A DNA stretch of 64,000 nucleotides from an uncultured Flavobacteriaceae bacterium (GTDB taxonomy: Bacteria; Bacteroidota; Bacteroidia; Flavobacteriales; Flavobacteriaceae). The notes under the pieces were generated by a model, which ran no database searches, was not told the origin of the DNA, and worked only from the letters and a program-made list of their open reading frames with translations. Shown here piece by piece: positions 25,199 through 34,531 of this stretch; positions within the stretch are counted from its first letter, which is position 1, and each line of letters begins with the position of its first letter. A program made the position numbers and the translations under genes. The stretch is from positions 124,001-188,000 of the forward strand of contig CANMFQ010000001.1 of NCBI GenBank assembly GCA_947497145.1, given 5' to 3'.

Positions 25199-26197
25199 TT
25201 ATATAAAGCTTCGAAATAAGGTGTTTCTTAATAACCACTCTAGTAAAAGCAAAATTCCTGCCAGTAAAACCCATGGTCTAAATTTTTCTTCGTACTGTGT
25301 GTATTTAAATTCTTCTATTTCTGTTTTTTCAAGTTTGTTAATTTCGTCATAGATTTCTTCCAACTTTTCATTATTGGTTGCTCTAAAATATTTTCCACCC
25401 GTAGCCTTGGCAATGTCTTTTAAAAGGGTTTCTTCAATTTCTACTTGGCGCATTCCGTATCGAAAAGATCCATCAGGATTATAGGCGATGGGGGTTAAGG
25501 CGTTACCATTAGTTCCTAATCCGATGGTGTATGTTTTTATATCGTATTCTAAGGCTAGGTCGGCAGCGGTTTGGGGTTCAATAAAGCCCGAATTGTTCAC
25601 CCCATCTGTTAGTAAAATGATGATTTTACTTATGGCTTTGCTTTCTTTCAACCTGTTTACCGAGGTGGCTAACCCCATGCCGATAGCTGTACCATCATTG
25701 AGCTGGCCGTAGGTAATTTCTTTTAAGGCATTTAATACAATAGATTTGTCACTAGTAATGGGTGTTTTTGTATAAGCTTCACCTGCATACGCTACCAAAC
25801 CAATGCGATCATTGGGTCTTTTTTTAATGAAATCTGCCGCTACTTTTTTCAGGGCTGATAATCGATTAGGCTTTAAATCGCGCGCCAACATACTTGATGA
25901 TACATCAATAGCCATTACAATATCAATTCCTTTGGTTGTTTTGGTTTTTGTAGAAACCTCTTTGGTTTGCGGACGTGCGAGTGCGGTAATAATAGCTGCC
26001 AAAGCTAGTAGTCGTAAAACAAAGAGTAGGGGTTTTAGTTTGGGGAGAAATCCATCCGAAGAAAACCCTTTTATACTTGATATTCTTAGTGAAGCTGTTT
26101 GCTCTTTTCGTTTAAAAAAGTACCAAAGCACAGCCAGTGGAAGCAGTAATAGCAGCCAAAAGAAATCTGGATTCGCAAATTGCACATTTTCAAACAT
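25199..26197 (-). CDS. batA: BatA: membrane-anchored von Willebrand factor A protein
   Basis: 332 aa. Starts with FENVQFANPDFFWLLLLLPL, the typical BatA N-terminus with an aromatic-rich first membrane segment. A second segment follows near residue 60 and a third at the C-terminus. The VWA domain has DVSSSM for the MIDAS site, LNDGTAIGMG and LTDGVNNSG. It is a paralogue of BatB next door. The gene shares one base with the preceding 556-aa gene, so translation is coupled. Confidence 0.9.
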   Translation of the reverse strand: MFENVQFANPDFFWLLLLLPLAVLWYFFKRKEQTASLRISSIKGFSSDGFLPKLKPLLFVLRLLALAAIITALARPQTKEVSTKTKTTKGIDIVMAIDVSSSMLARDLKPNRLSALKKVAADFIKKRPNDRIGLVAYAGEAYTKTPITSDKSIVLNALKEITYGQLNDGTAIGMGLATSVNRLKESKAISKIIILLTDGVNNSGFIEPQTAADLALEYDIKTYTIGLGTNGNALTPIAYNPDGSFRYGMRQVEIEETLLKDIAKATGGKYFRATNNEKLEEIYDEINKLEKTEIEEFKYTQYEEKFRPWVLLAGILLLLEWLLRNTLFRSFI

Positions 26198-27867
26198 TAT
26201 ACGTCTGTTTTTACTTCAAGGGTGGTTAATATTCGTTCTACTATTTGCTCAGCATACGGGTCGTTTTCTAACCAAGTTAACATGACTTGAATTTGAAATC
26301 CTTTTCCACCAAAAAGTACAATAGTGTATTTTCCTCTGATGAGTTCTTCTGATTCGGGTACTTTAAATTTTCCGCTGCCATACACCTTTACGCCTTTAGC
26401 ACCCGAAATGGTAGTAAACTCTTCTTGTTTGGTGATGATATCTTTGGCGCCTTTACTTTCTAATTGTTTGATGAAACTATCAACAGCTTGTTCGTACTCA
26501 GGTTCTGCTTCTGGGTTGGCTAAGGTAGCTGTAGTAGTACCTATGGTAAGCAAACCTTTGCTATTTCTGTATTGAAAAATTTGCAACTCTTTTATTTTAG
26601 CTTGCATTTCTGGCGGAATTTTTACTTCTTCCCGTACAAGTACTTCTGGTGTTTCTAGGTTTACGCCAGGAAATCCGTAGGTGCTAGCTACCCATTCGCC
26701 TTCAAGTAATTTTTTTGTGGGATGCCCACTTACCGTATCCCAAACAGTTTTTGGACCATAATATACAAGCGTAAACGCTATAATACAAGCAAATACTCCT
26801 GCTACAATACCAGCTGCCAATCTGTATTTATTGCGTAGCTGTTTTCGTTTTTGTTCTTCTTGATATTCTGCCTGAGCCATTAATTCTTCTTCAGTAGGTT
26901 CGGGCAAGGCTTCATGAGTTTTAACTACAATTTGCTCAATTGATTTGCGGTCTTGTTCTGCAACGCTGGTTTGCGGTTTTGATTTAGCAAATTTGACCAA
27001 ATCGGCGGTTTGCAAGATGCGTTTGAATTGTGATATGGTGTCTTTGTCTAGTTCTAGCTCCCCAGCATCGGTCATCAATTCTAACTTTTCAATCAGCTGC
27101 TCTGTCGTACTTTCTAAGGCTGATACATGTACATCTTCTTCCAAGTAAGAGCGTACAATATCTGTAAGTTCAGAATAATATTTTTTGTATTCGTCTTGAA
27201 TTAGGTATTTTGAATTGTCTAGTTTTTTAAGCTCAAGTAAGGCTCTGTCATAAGGGGGTAATAGCGCTACTTTTTCTTCTTCGGTTAAGGGTTTTTTTCT
27301 AAAAATGAAGAAGTAGAGTAGTGCGCCTAAAATGAGTAGGCCGAGCAGAATGCCTAGGGCTATTTTCCACCAATTAGAAGCACTTTTTTTAACCACAATT
27401 AGTGGCTTGATATCGTACATTTTTTGGTTGATGGTGTCTACAGGAATATTAGCTACGCGTATTTGCAATGAATCTGTAAAGAAACCATTGCCATTAATAT
27501 CGATGCGTTGTGCGGGTAGTTTGTACGCACCTGAATCAAATTGTGTGAGTGCATATGATTTTTCAAGGGTAATTCTGTCATTTTTCCGGGTTGTGTCGGT
27601 AGCGAAAGCTTCAACAGTTTCTAGCGGAGAAAAGGTTTGTCCTTCAGGAAAAATTACTTGGGCGGTTGTATCTACATCTACTTTTACTGTCCAAATTATT
27701 TGTTCGCCGATCTTGATAAAAGTAGTGTCGACTTCTGAACTTATTTTTGGTGCTACTTGCGCATATCCAAAAAATGAAAAGCATAATAATAAGCATAGCA
27801 GTATTGCTTTATCAATCTTTGGGATAAAACTCGTAGCTCTTAGTTTGTAATTTTTCACTCTCATCAA
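26197..27867 (-). CDS. Large two-membrane-segment protein of the Bat operon
   Basis: 556 aa. Signal peptide (about 15-36), then a BatD-like beta domain (VDTTFIKIGEQIIWTVKV and following), a membrane segment near residues 165-188 (WKIALGILLGLLILGALL), and a cytoplasmic helical region containing PPYDRALLELKKL. A second membrane segment lies near 350-370, followed by a C-terminal alpha/beta domain of about 185 residues. The first half resembles the small membrane proteins (DUF4381-like) found between DUF58 and batA in other operons. The last domain is not one I recognise. It overlaps the DUF58 gene by 4 bp. It probably assembles with BatA/BatB. Confidence 0.7.
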   Translation of the reverse strand: MMRVKNYKLRATSFIPKIDKAILLCLLLCFSFFGYAQVAPKISSEVDTTFIKIGEQIIWTVKVDVDTTAQVIFPEGQTFSPLETVEAFATDTTRKNDRITLEKSYALTQFDSGAYKLPAQRIDINGNGFFTDSLQIRVANIPVDTINQKMYDIKPLIVVKKSASNWWKIALGILLGLLILGALLYFFIFRKKPLTEEEKVALLPPYDRALLELKKLDNSKYLIQDEYKKYYSELTDIVRSYLEEDVHVSALESTTEQLIEKLELMTDAGELELDKDTISQFKRILQTADLVKFAKSKPQTSVAEQDRKSIEQIVVKTHEALPEPTEEELMAQAEYQEEQKRKQLRNKYRLAAGIVAGVFACIIAFTLVYYGPKTVWDTVSGHPTKKLLEGEWVASTYGFPGVNLETPEVLVREEVKIPPEMQAKIKELQIFQYRNSKGLLTIGTTTATLANPEAEPEYEQAVDSFIKQLESKGAKDIITKQEEFTTISGAKGVKVYGSGKFKVPESEELIRGKYTIVLFGGKGFQIQVMLTWLENDPYAEQIVERILTTLEVKTDV

Positions 27868-28730
27868 CCTCTGCGCTTAAAATAACCCAATAATTTTTTT
27901 ACATAGCTTTCGTCTACTCTACAATCTAAAACACCGCAACCTGATTTGGTAAAGGTATCTTTGAAATAATTAACACGTTCACGATAGTAGTTTGAATAGG
28001 CTTTACGAACACTTTTTGATTGGGTGTTTATCAATTTAATAGCACCCGTTTCGGCATCTTGCATTTGCACCATTCCTAAGTTAGGTATTGCTTCTTCGCG
28101 CTCGTCATATACGCGTATGCCTGTTACATCATGTTTGTTTCCAATGATTTTCATGGTGCGTTCATAATCATCAGCCATAAAATCAGAAAGGACAAAAACA
28201 ATGGCTTTTTTCTTCATTACATTGGTGAGATACTTTAAAGCTCCGGCAACATCTGTTTTATTGCTTTTTGGCTTAAATTCTAGTAGCTCTCGTATAATGC
28301 GAAGTACATGGCTTTTTCCCTTTTTAGGAGGTATGAAAAGCTCTACTTCATCAGAGAAAAGTATTAAGCCAGCTTTGTCGTTATTTTGTAATGCAGAAAA
28401 AGCTAAAGTTGCCGATATTTCGGTGATAATTTCTTTTTTAAATTGGGTGTTGGTGCCAAAGAGTTCTGAGCCACTAACATCAACCATCAACATCATGGTA
28501 AGTTCTCTTTCTTCTTCAAATACCTTTACGTATGGCTCGTTATAGCGAGCGGTAACATTCCAATCTATACTTCTTACATCGTCACCAAATTGATACTGTC
28601 GCACCTCACTAAAGGTCATGCCTCTACCTTTAAAAGTGGAGTGGTATTCTCCACCAAAAATGTGATCAGAAAGACGCCGTGTCTTTATCTCAATTTTACG
28701 AACTTTTTTAAGTAACTCTTTGGTATCCAT
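27864..28730 (-). CDS. DUF58 domain protein
   Basis: 288 aa from the ATG at 28730 (MDTKELLKKVRKIEIKT). The frame is open 19 codons further, but those encode an unrelated hydrophobic stretch, so the shorter start is chosen. The DUF58 signature GDDVRSIDWNVTARYNEPYVKVFEEERE is present in pieces near residues 45-75. A degenerate VWA-like fold follows (MLMVDVSGSELFG carrying a DxSGS MIDAS). DUF58 proteins are regularly encoded next to MoxR ATPases and Bat proteins. The precise activity is unknown. The gap to moxR is about 109 bp. Confidence 0.9.
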   Translation of the reverse strand: MDTKELLKKVRKIEIKTRRLSDHIFGGEYHSTFKGRGMTFSEVRQYQFGDDVRSIDWNVTARYNEPYVKVFEEERELTMMLMVDVSGSELFGTNTQFKKEIITEISATLAFSALQNNDKAGLILFSDEVELFIPPKKGKSHVLRIIRELLEFKPKSNKTDVAGALKYLTNVMKKKAIVFVLSDFMADDYERTMKIIGNKHDVTGIRVYDEREEAIPNLGMVQMQDAETGAIKLINTQSKSVRKAYSNYYRERVNYFKDTFTKSGCGVLDCRVDESYVKKLLGYFKRRG

Positions 28731-28839
28731 CTTTAATTTAGTAAACAGTATTAGGCAAACGTCAATGAGATAAAGCGCAATTAGCAATACAATTTAAGTT
28801 AATTGCTATACCAATTTTTTGCTTTTACTACCAATCAGT

Positions 28840-29841
28840 TTAAGGCACTTCAATCTCGTTTACAATCTTATTGATGATTTCTTCTGAAGTAATATTTTCA
28901 GCTTCTGCTTCATACGTAATACCTATTCTGTGACGTAATACATCATGTACAACTGCGCGCACATCTTCGGGCACAACATAGCCTCTTCTTTTAATAAAAG
29001 CATAGCATTTTGCAGCAGTACCTAAATTTATACTACCACGTGGTGAAGCACCAAAACTAATTAAGGGCTTAAGGTTTTCTAAATTGTATTTTTCAGGATA
29101 ACGTGTAGCAAAAACAATATCGAGGATGTATTTTTCTATTTTTTCATCCATATAAACCTCTCTAACCGCTTGTTGAGCGCTTAATATTTGCTTTAGGCTA
29201 ACCACTGGTTTTACCTCGTCGTAAGCTCCCAGTAAATTTTGACGCATGATTAACTGCTCTTCGTTCATTTTTGGGTAGTCAATTACCGTTTTTAGCATAA
29301 AACGGTCAACCTGTGCTTCTGGTAGTGGGTAAGTTCCTTCTTGCTCTACTGGGTTTTGTGTAGCCATTACCAAAAATGGTTTCTCCAAAACAAAGGTTTC
29401 ATCACCAATAGTTACTTGCTTTTCTTGCATGGCCTCTAAAAGAGCCGATTGTACTTTGGCAGGAGCTCTGTTTATCTCATCGGCTAAAACGAAATTAGCG
29501 AAAATGGGTCCTTTTTTAATAGAGAAGTCATTCACCTTCATATTATAAATCATAGTACCTACAACATCAGCAGGTAAAAGATCGGGGGTGAACTGAATTC
29601 TACTAAATTCTCCTTTTACTGCTTTAGCAAGGGTGTTTATCGCTAAGGTTTTTGCTAAACCCGGAACACCTTCAAGTAGAATATGTCCACGTCCTAAAAG
29701 GCCAATCAATAATCTTTCAATCATGTGTTTTTGGCCAACGATTACCTTGTTCATCTCCAAGATCAAAAGATCGATAAAAGCACTTTCTTGAGCTATTTTC
29801 TCATTTACAGCACTAATGTCTACTGTGGTATTTTCTTCCAT
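28840..29841 (-). CDS. MoxR family AAA+ ATPase
   Basis: 333 aa. Walker A GVPGLAKT, Walker B VLADEINRAP, and sensor motif MATQNPVEQEGTYPLPEAQ are all visible, and FGASPRGSINL is the MoxR C-terminal signature. MoxR ATPases act as chaperones that mature VWA-domain partners. Here the partners are the DUF58 and BatA/BatB proteins downstream. It is the first gene of the operon. The upstream gap of 550 bp must hold the operon promoter. Confidence 0.95.
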   Translation of the reverse strand: MEENTTVDISAVNEKIAQESAFIDLLILEMNKVIVGQKHMIERLLIGLLGRGHILLEGVPGLAKTLAINTLAKAVKGEFSRIQFTPDLLPADVVGTMIYNMKVNDFSIKKGPIFANFVLADEINRAPAKVQSALLEAMQEKQVTIGDETFVLEKPFLVMATQNPVEQEGTYPLPEAQVDRFMLKTVIDYPKMNEEQLIMRQNLLGAYDEVKPVVSLKQILSAQQAVREVYMDEKIEKYILDIVFATRYPEKYNLENLKPLISFGASPRGSINLGTAAKCYAFIKRRGYVVPEDVRAVVHDVLRHRIGITYEAEAENITSEEIINKIVNEIEVP

Positions 29842-30391
29842 ATACGAGTATAATATTTTGGTATTGATCTATTAAAATTCAATTGGTCGTGCAAATTGAA
29901 AATTTATTCACTTAGTCGCTGTTAACAATTGGTTAAAAGTTGTTATAAAATCTCCTTTTTGTGACGCTTTTAAGGGATTTTCTTCATTTAAAGCATAAAA
30001 TTAACAATCCATTTCACGATTGCTTTTTTTTGACAAATTTTGAAGACACTTTTTTGTTTTTAGCTTTCGAAAGGTATGGAAAAATTAGGAAGCGATATAA
30101 AAATAGAACTATGGTGGGTAAACTTTTGTCTGTGTATAGGTGGTTTTGTAGTCAAAAATTATTTACTGCTTAGTGACTGTCTCTGGCCATATGTCACTAA
30201 ATAAGAGTCGCTTTCGTTTGCTAATTAGTTAAAAGTGGTTATGGTATACTACGTAGTTATTCATCTTGTTTTATATATTTTAAAACGGCGGTGTTGCACA
30301 TGAAAATGATATTTTATTTTATAATTTCACCGTGCGTTAAAAAGTAGCGTGATAGTTTAAAGAAATAAAATATTCAACTAACAAATTTTAT
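29842..30391. other. Divergent intergenic region with an inverted repeat and a loose direct repeat
   Basis: 550 bp between moxR (minus) and the aldo/keto reductase gene (plus). TTAGTGAC (30170-30177) and GTCACTAA (30193-30200) form an 8-bp inverted repeat. GTTAAAAGTTGTTAT (29932-29946) recurs as GTTAAAAGTGGTTAT (30228-30242), both near an AGTCGCT string, which suggests an old local duplication. An open frame at 29961-30173 has no coding character. No RNA gene was recognised. Confidence 0.4.
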
Positions 30392-31267
30392 ATGGAAGCT
30401 AAGCGTGCTTACTCAAAAGTAATTGCAGGAACGATGACTTGGGGTAGTTGGGGAAAAAAATTGACAACCACTGAAATGATTGATTTGATGCAGTTTTGCA
30501 GGTCTTTGGGTATTACCACCTTTGATCATGCTGATATTTATGGGGGTTATGCCAACGAAGCAGCTTTTGGTAATGCGTTAAAAGAAAGTAATATTGACAG
30601 AACCGCAATACAGTTGATTAGTAAATGTGGTATTCAAATGGTGGATGCTTCACGTAACAATGTGGTGAAGCATTACAATTATGATAAGGCATACATCATT
30701 TGGTCTGCCGAGCAATCACTAAAAAATTTGAAGACTGATTATCTCGATCTTTTTTTATTACACCGCCCCAGCCCTTTAATGCACCCAGCAGTTATATCGG
30801 AAGCAGTTTCTGAGTTGTTGAAAGCGGGGAAGATTAAAAATTTTGGTGTCTCAAACTTTACGCCCTCACAGATTTCTTTATTAGAAACCGCTGTTTCAGT
30901 TAGCGGTAATCAAGTAGAATTTTCTTTAACGGCTAATGATGTGATGTATGATGGCACTTTAGATGAAAGCTTAGCAAATAATAGAATGCTCATGTCATGG
31001 AGTCCGCTGGGGATTTATTTTAAGGAGAAGAATGAACAGACGGCGCGTATTGGTGCCACAATGAAACCGATGATGGCGAAGTATAATGCCACAGCCGATC
31101 AGTTGTTACTAGCATGGCTTTTTAAACATCCTGCTGGGGTTTATCCTGTGGTGGGCACTACAGTAAAAGAACGTTTAAAGGCTTCTGTGGAAGCCTTAGA
31201 AATAAATATGGATTTGGAAGATTGGTTTCTGTTATTAGAAGCTAGCAAAGGTCATGAAGTTCCCTAA
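30392..31267 (+). CDS. Aldo/keto reductase (YdhF-like)
   Basis: 291 aa, NADPH-dependent carbonyl reductase fold. The catalytic tetrad is visible: D45 and Y50 (FDHADIYGGY), K78 (LISKCGI) and H124 (LFLLHRPSPL). NFGVSNFTPSQISLLE and the C-terminal PVVGTTVKERLKASVEAL are typical of the AKR11/YdhF group, and the length fits. Substrate unknown. It is upstream of an SDR gene on the same strand with an 83-bp gap, so the two may form one unit. Confidence 0.9.
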   Translation: MEAKRAYSKVIAGTMTWGSWGKKLTTTEMIDLMQFCRSLGITTFDHADIYGGYANEAAFGNALKESNIDRTAIQLISKCGIQMVDASRNNVVKHYNYDKAYIIWSAEQSLKNLKTDYLDLFLLHRPSPLMHPAVISEAVSELLKAGKIKNFGVSNFTPSQISLLETAVSVSGNQVEFSLTANDVMYDGTLDESLANNRMLMSWSPLGIYFKEKNEQTARIGATMKPMMAKYNATADQLLLAWLFKHPAGVYPVVGTTVKERLKASVEALEINMDLEDWFLLLEASKGHEVP

Positions 31268-31350
31268 GGTTTTGCGTTATGGTAAAACTTCGTAATTTCA
31301 GGGCAAATAAATTTTTAATGTCTAATATTGGGTATAAATAGTAAACGTAT

Positions 31351-32106
31351 ATGAGTAAAATAGCATTGATAACTGGCGCAACAAGCGGTATTGGTAAGGC
31401 AACAGCCCAATTATTTGCCCAAAAGGGCATACATGTAGTTTTATGTGGAAGGCGGCAAGATCGCTTAGATGAACTTGAAGCAGCACTGAAAACACAAACA
31501 AATGTGCATACATTGAATTTTGATGTACGCGATAAAGAAGCCGTTTTTAATGCCATTGCTAGTTTGCCTGATGCTTTTGCATCTATTGATATTTTGGTAA
31601 ACAATGCAGGAAATGCCCATGGTTTGGATACGATAGATCAGGGTAGTATTGATGATTGGGATGCTATGATTGATATTAATGTCAAGGGGCTTTTATATGT
31701 TTCAAAGGCGGTGATTCCAAAAATGGTAGAAAAAAAATCTGGGCATGTTATTAATATTGGTTCTACTGCGGGTAAAGAAGTGTATCCAAAGGGGAACGTA
31801 TATTGTGCGAGCAAGCATGCGGTAGATGCTATTAACCAGGGTATGCGGATTGACCTCAATAAACACGGGATACGAGTAGGTGCTATTAACCCGGGTCTTG
31901 TTGAAACCGAGTTTAGTAAGGTGCGTTTTAAAGGCAATAGTGAACAAGCTAAAACGGTGTATAAGGGGTACCAAGCTTTAAAGGCTCAAGATATTGCTGA
32001 TATTATTTGTTTTGTAGTAACACGCCCATACCATGTAAATATTGCCGATTTGGTAGTGATGCCTACAGCACAAGCTTCTTCGACGATCATTAATAAGTCA
32101 GAATGA
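31351..32106 (+). CDS. Short-chain dehydrogenase/reductase (YdfG-like)
   Basis: 251 aa classical SDR. NAD(P) binding motif GATSGIGKATA (residues 9-19), RRQDR after beta2 pointing to NADP, NNAG (84-87), catalytic S138, Y151 and K155 (YCASK). The group containing YdfG acts on serine, 3-hydroxy acids and related alcohols, but the substrate here is not known. The stop overlaps the start of the next gene by 4 bp (ATGA), so the two are translationally coupled. Confidence 0.9.
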   Translation: MSKIALITGATSGIGKATAQLFAQKGIHVVLCGRRQDRLDELEAALKTQTNVHTLNFDVRDKEAVFNAIASLPDAFASIDILVNNAGNAHGLDTIDQGSIDDWDAMIDINVKGLLYVSKAVIPKMVEKKSGHVINIGSTAGKEVYPKGNVYCASKHAVDAINQGMRIDLNKHGIRVGAINPGLVETEFSKVRFKGNSEQAKTVYKGYQALKAQDIADIICFVVTRPYHVNIADLVVMPTAQASSTIINKSE

Positions 32107-33239
32107 TTAATAAACGTTTGCTGGTTAAGAATCTTTTAGCGCATAACGATGAAAATAGTTTTTATGACAAAAAACGTTTTATCGCTATTGGGCAAAAAGA
32201 AGGAAAAGCTAAATTTCTGAAACATGTGTGCGCACTGGCAAATAGTAACCCCAAAAATAATTCTTTCATTGTAATAGGTGTTGAAGATGAGGATAACAAA
32301 ATAGTTGGCGTTGATTTTTTTGATGATAGTAAAATACAGAATTTAGTCAATGCTTATTTAGATAATCCACCTGCAATATCCTATGAGAACATTCCTTTTC
32401 CCGATCTTCCTGAGGGTAAGGTGGTGGGCTTGGTTACCATACGTTCAAATGGGAAAGTTTGTGCGCTCCGCAAAAATATTTGGAAGTATTACGGTGGGAT
32501 GGTTTTTTTTAGAGAAGGTAGTATAAGTATGCCTAAAGCATATGGTATTGAATTGAAAGATAATAATGCTGATGCCGTTGCCAATATTGAATTACATGCT
32601 CGAAATAATATAGAACTAACACTTGACGGTGTTATTGATTTTATCAATAACCGACACAAAGATTTAGAGAGCAATTATAAGGTTTTTAAAGAGCAATTTG
32701 TGGTTTGCTGGGCAGGCACACAAAAAAAGGTAAAAGAGAAAACGTATTTCTCAAGGGTAGATATTGAGTTGATTAATGAGCAGGTTAAATTATTTTATTC
32801 TGCCCTAGATGAGGTTACTATTTCGTATGATGAACACTCATTTACCACAATTGAATATGTACAATTGGGCTTGGGCGCTAAGCAGCAATATTTTCCGTTG
32901 GAGAAAGTTGTAATCACTTTTTTTGATAACGGCACTTATCAAATACAGAGCGATTTAATGTTTAAACCTCCTCAATATGACAAAAAAACACTTTGCCATC
33001 TTTTAAATGCAAACCGCGCTTTATTGCAAAAAATTGAACAAAAGATAAGTTTAAAGGCTTCAGAAAAAGCAGATTTAAAACAGCTGCCCGACACCTATTT
33101 GATATGTTATTTAAACGGTTTTGAAGAAGCAAAGGAGTACATGGAAAATGCAAGAGGGTTGCTAAAGAAAAGCTACCCCAAGATATATAAAAGTTTAAAG
33201 CAGGCACTGCGCATACTAAGAAAAGTGAGGTATAACTAG
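32103..33239 (+). CDS. AlbA_2 (Schlafen-like) domain protein
   Basis: 378 aa. The N-terminal region (about 15-150) has the AlbA_2 pattern of the Schlafen AlbA family: FLKHVCALANSNPKNNSFIVIGVEDEDNKIVGVD, then VGLVTI and an FREGSISMP motif. These domains bind nucleic acid or NTP and are often labelled 'ATP-binding protein'. The rest, about 220 residues, is not recognised but has a regular alpha/beta and Lys-rich helical layout. It is coupled to the SDR gene by a 4-bp overlap. Whether it is a regulator of that gene or an independent enzyme is unknown. Confidence 0.72.
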   Translation: MINKRLLVKNLLAHNDENSFYDKKRFIAIGQKEGKAKFLKHVCALANSNPKNNSFIVIGVEDEDNKIVGVDFFDDSKIQNLVNAYLDNPPAISYENIPFPDLPEGKVVGLVTIRSNGKVCALRKNIWKYYGGMVFFREGSISMPKAYGIELKDNNADAVANIELHARNNIELTLDGVIDFINNRHKDLESNYKVFKEQFVVCWAGTQKKVKEKTYFSRVDIELINEQVKLFYSALDEVTISYDEHSFTTIEYVQLGLGAKQQYFPLEKVVITFFDNGTYQIQSDLMFKPPQYDKKTLCHLLNANRALLQKIEQKISLKASEKADLKQLPDTYLICYLNGFEEAKEYMENARGLLKKSYPKIYKSLKQALRILRKVRYN

Positions 33240-33345
33240 TGTCTGGTCAGAAATGCTCAAAAAGTAAATTAGCTTCTTTTTGCGCCTTTTCTATCAAAAA
33301 TAATTCAAATTGTAAAAATTTGTCTATTGCTGACTAAACGCTAAT

Positions 33346-34290
33346 TCAATTAAAAACCATATCCCGAGTAGGTAGGGCAGGTATAGCGCCAAAATTTGTT
33401 GTCGTAATGGCACCAGCTTTATTGGCATTTTTTACCATTTCTATCAAGAGCGTTACGTTTTCTAATATTTCAAACGGGCTTTGTAGGCTTGCAATTTGCT
33501 GTAATAAACAACCAATAAATGCATCGCCAGCTCCAGTTGTATCTACTGGGCTTACTTTGATGCTAGGTACTGTTTTTTTAATTTTAGGAGTGCTTACCAA
33601 TGTGCCTTCGCCACCCAATGTTATCATAATAATTTGCGCCCCTACTTCATGTAAAACATCACAGGCTGCATTTGTATCTTTTTTGCCAGATAGTAATTGG
33701 GCTTCTTCTAAACTAAATTTACATAAATGCGATTTTTCAATAAAAGGCATGCATTTTTTTATGAAAACATCAGCTTCATCTCTCCAAAGATCTATTCTAT
33801 AATTTGGGTCAAAACTTAAGAAAGTACCCGATGTTAAAGCATCAAAAAAGTACCGTCCGTAGGCTTTTTCCAAGTCACCGCCCAATAGGGCTGTTGCAGC
33901 CCCTAAATGCAGAATGTTGTTTTTGAAGTTTTTTCGCACCGAAGAATCGTAGCTCAGTTTTTTGTCTGCTCCACGAGTAAATACAAAATCACGTTCGCCT
34001 TCTTCGTCAATAGAAACAAAGGCTAAAGTGGTAAACGTTTTTGATCGCTGTGCTAAGGAAATATCTACTTGATTCTCTTTTAAGATGTTTAATAAAAAAT
34101 TTCCAAAAGGGTCATTGCCAACGCAACCAATAAATTTACTTTTTCCTCCTAGTTTGGCAATAGCACAAGCAACATTTGCTGGTGCTCCACCAGCTTTTTT
34201 TGTAAACAGATGCGCTTTTGAAAGGTCTTTTCCTTGCTTTTCGGCTACGAAATCAATTAAGACTTCGCCAATACAATACACACTTCTCAT
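33346..34290 (-). CDS. PfkB family sugar kinase (fructokinase-like)
   Basis: 314 aa, typical of ribokinase/PfkB enzymes. KKAGGAPANVACAIAKLGG (residues 32-50) is the N-terminal PfkB signature, and DTTGAGDAFIGCLL holds the C-terminal signature with the catalytic Asp of GAGD. The bulk of the sequence (CIGEVLIDFVAE, GCVGNDPFG) is close to bacterial fructokinases. It is monocistronic on the minus strand and not in a sugar locus. The specificity for fructose is inferred from the sequence group. Confidence 0.88.
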   Translation of the reverse strand: MRSVYCIGEVLIDFVAEKQGKDLSKAHLFTKKAGGAPANVACAIAKLGGKSKFIGCVGNDPFGNFLLNILKENQVDISLAQRSKTFTTLAFVSIDEEGERDFVFTRGADKKLSYDSSVRKNFKNNILHLGAATALLGGDLEKAYGRYFFDALTSGTFLSFDPNYRIDLWRDEADVFIKKCMPFIEKSHLCKFSLEEAQLLSGKKDTNAACDVLHEVGAQIIMITLGGEGTLVSTPKIKKTVPSIKVSPVDTTGAGDAFIGCLLQQIASLQSPFEILENVTLLIEMVKNANKAGAITTTNFGAIPALPTRDMVFN

Positions 34291-34531
34291 TATTTAATAA
34301 TGGTTTTATGCCTGCAAGATAAGGTGTTTGTTTTTAAGTTTGGTATTCATTTTTTTTCTTTAGTTAAAAAATAAGCTGAGTATTTTCATGCGACGAGTTA
34401 AAATAAAATACGTTTACCCCACTATAATCAAAAAACCAATTGTAATGACCTTAGTGGTTTAAGTGCACTACTTTTTTTGTGGTGATTTAAGAAATTGGTA
34501 TCTTTTCCCAAACAAATTAAATAGAAATACA

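Noticed and set aside
29961-30173. 70-codon plus-strand frame in the moxR upstream region
   Set aside because: No homology that I recognise and no promoter or ribosome site; it is AT-rich spacer.
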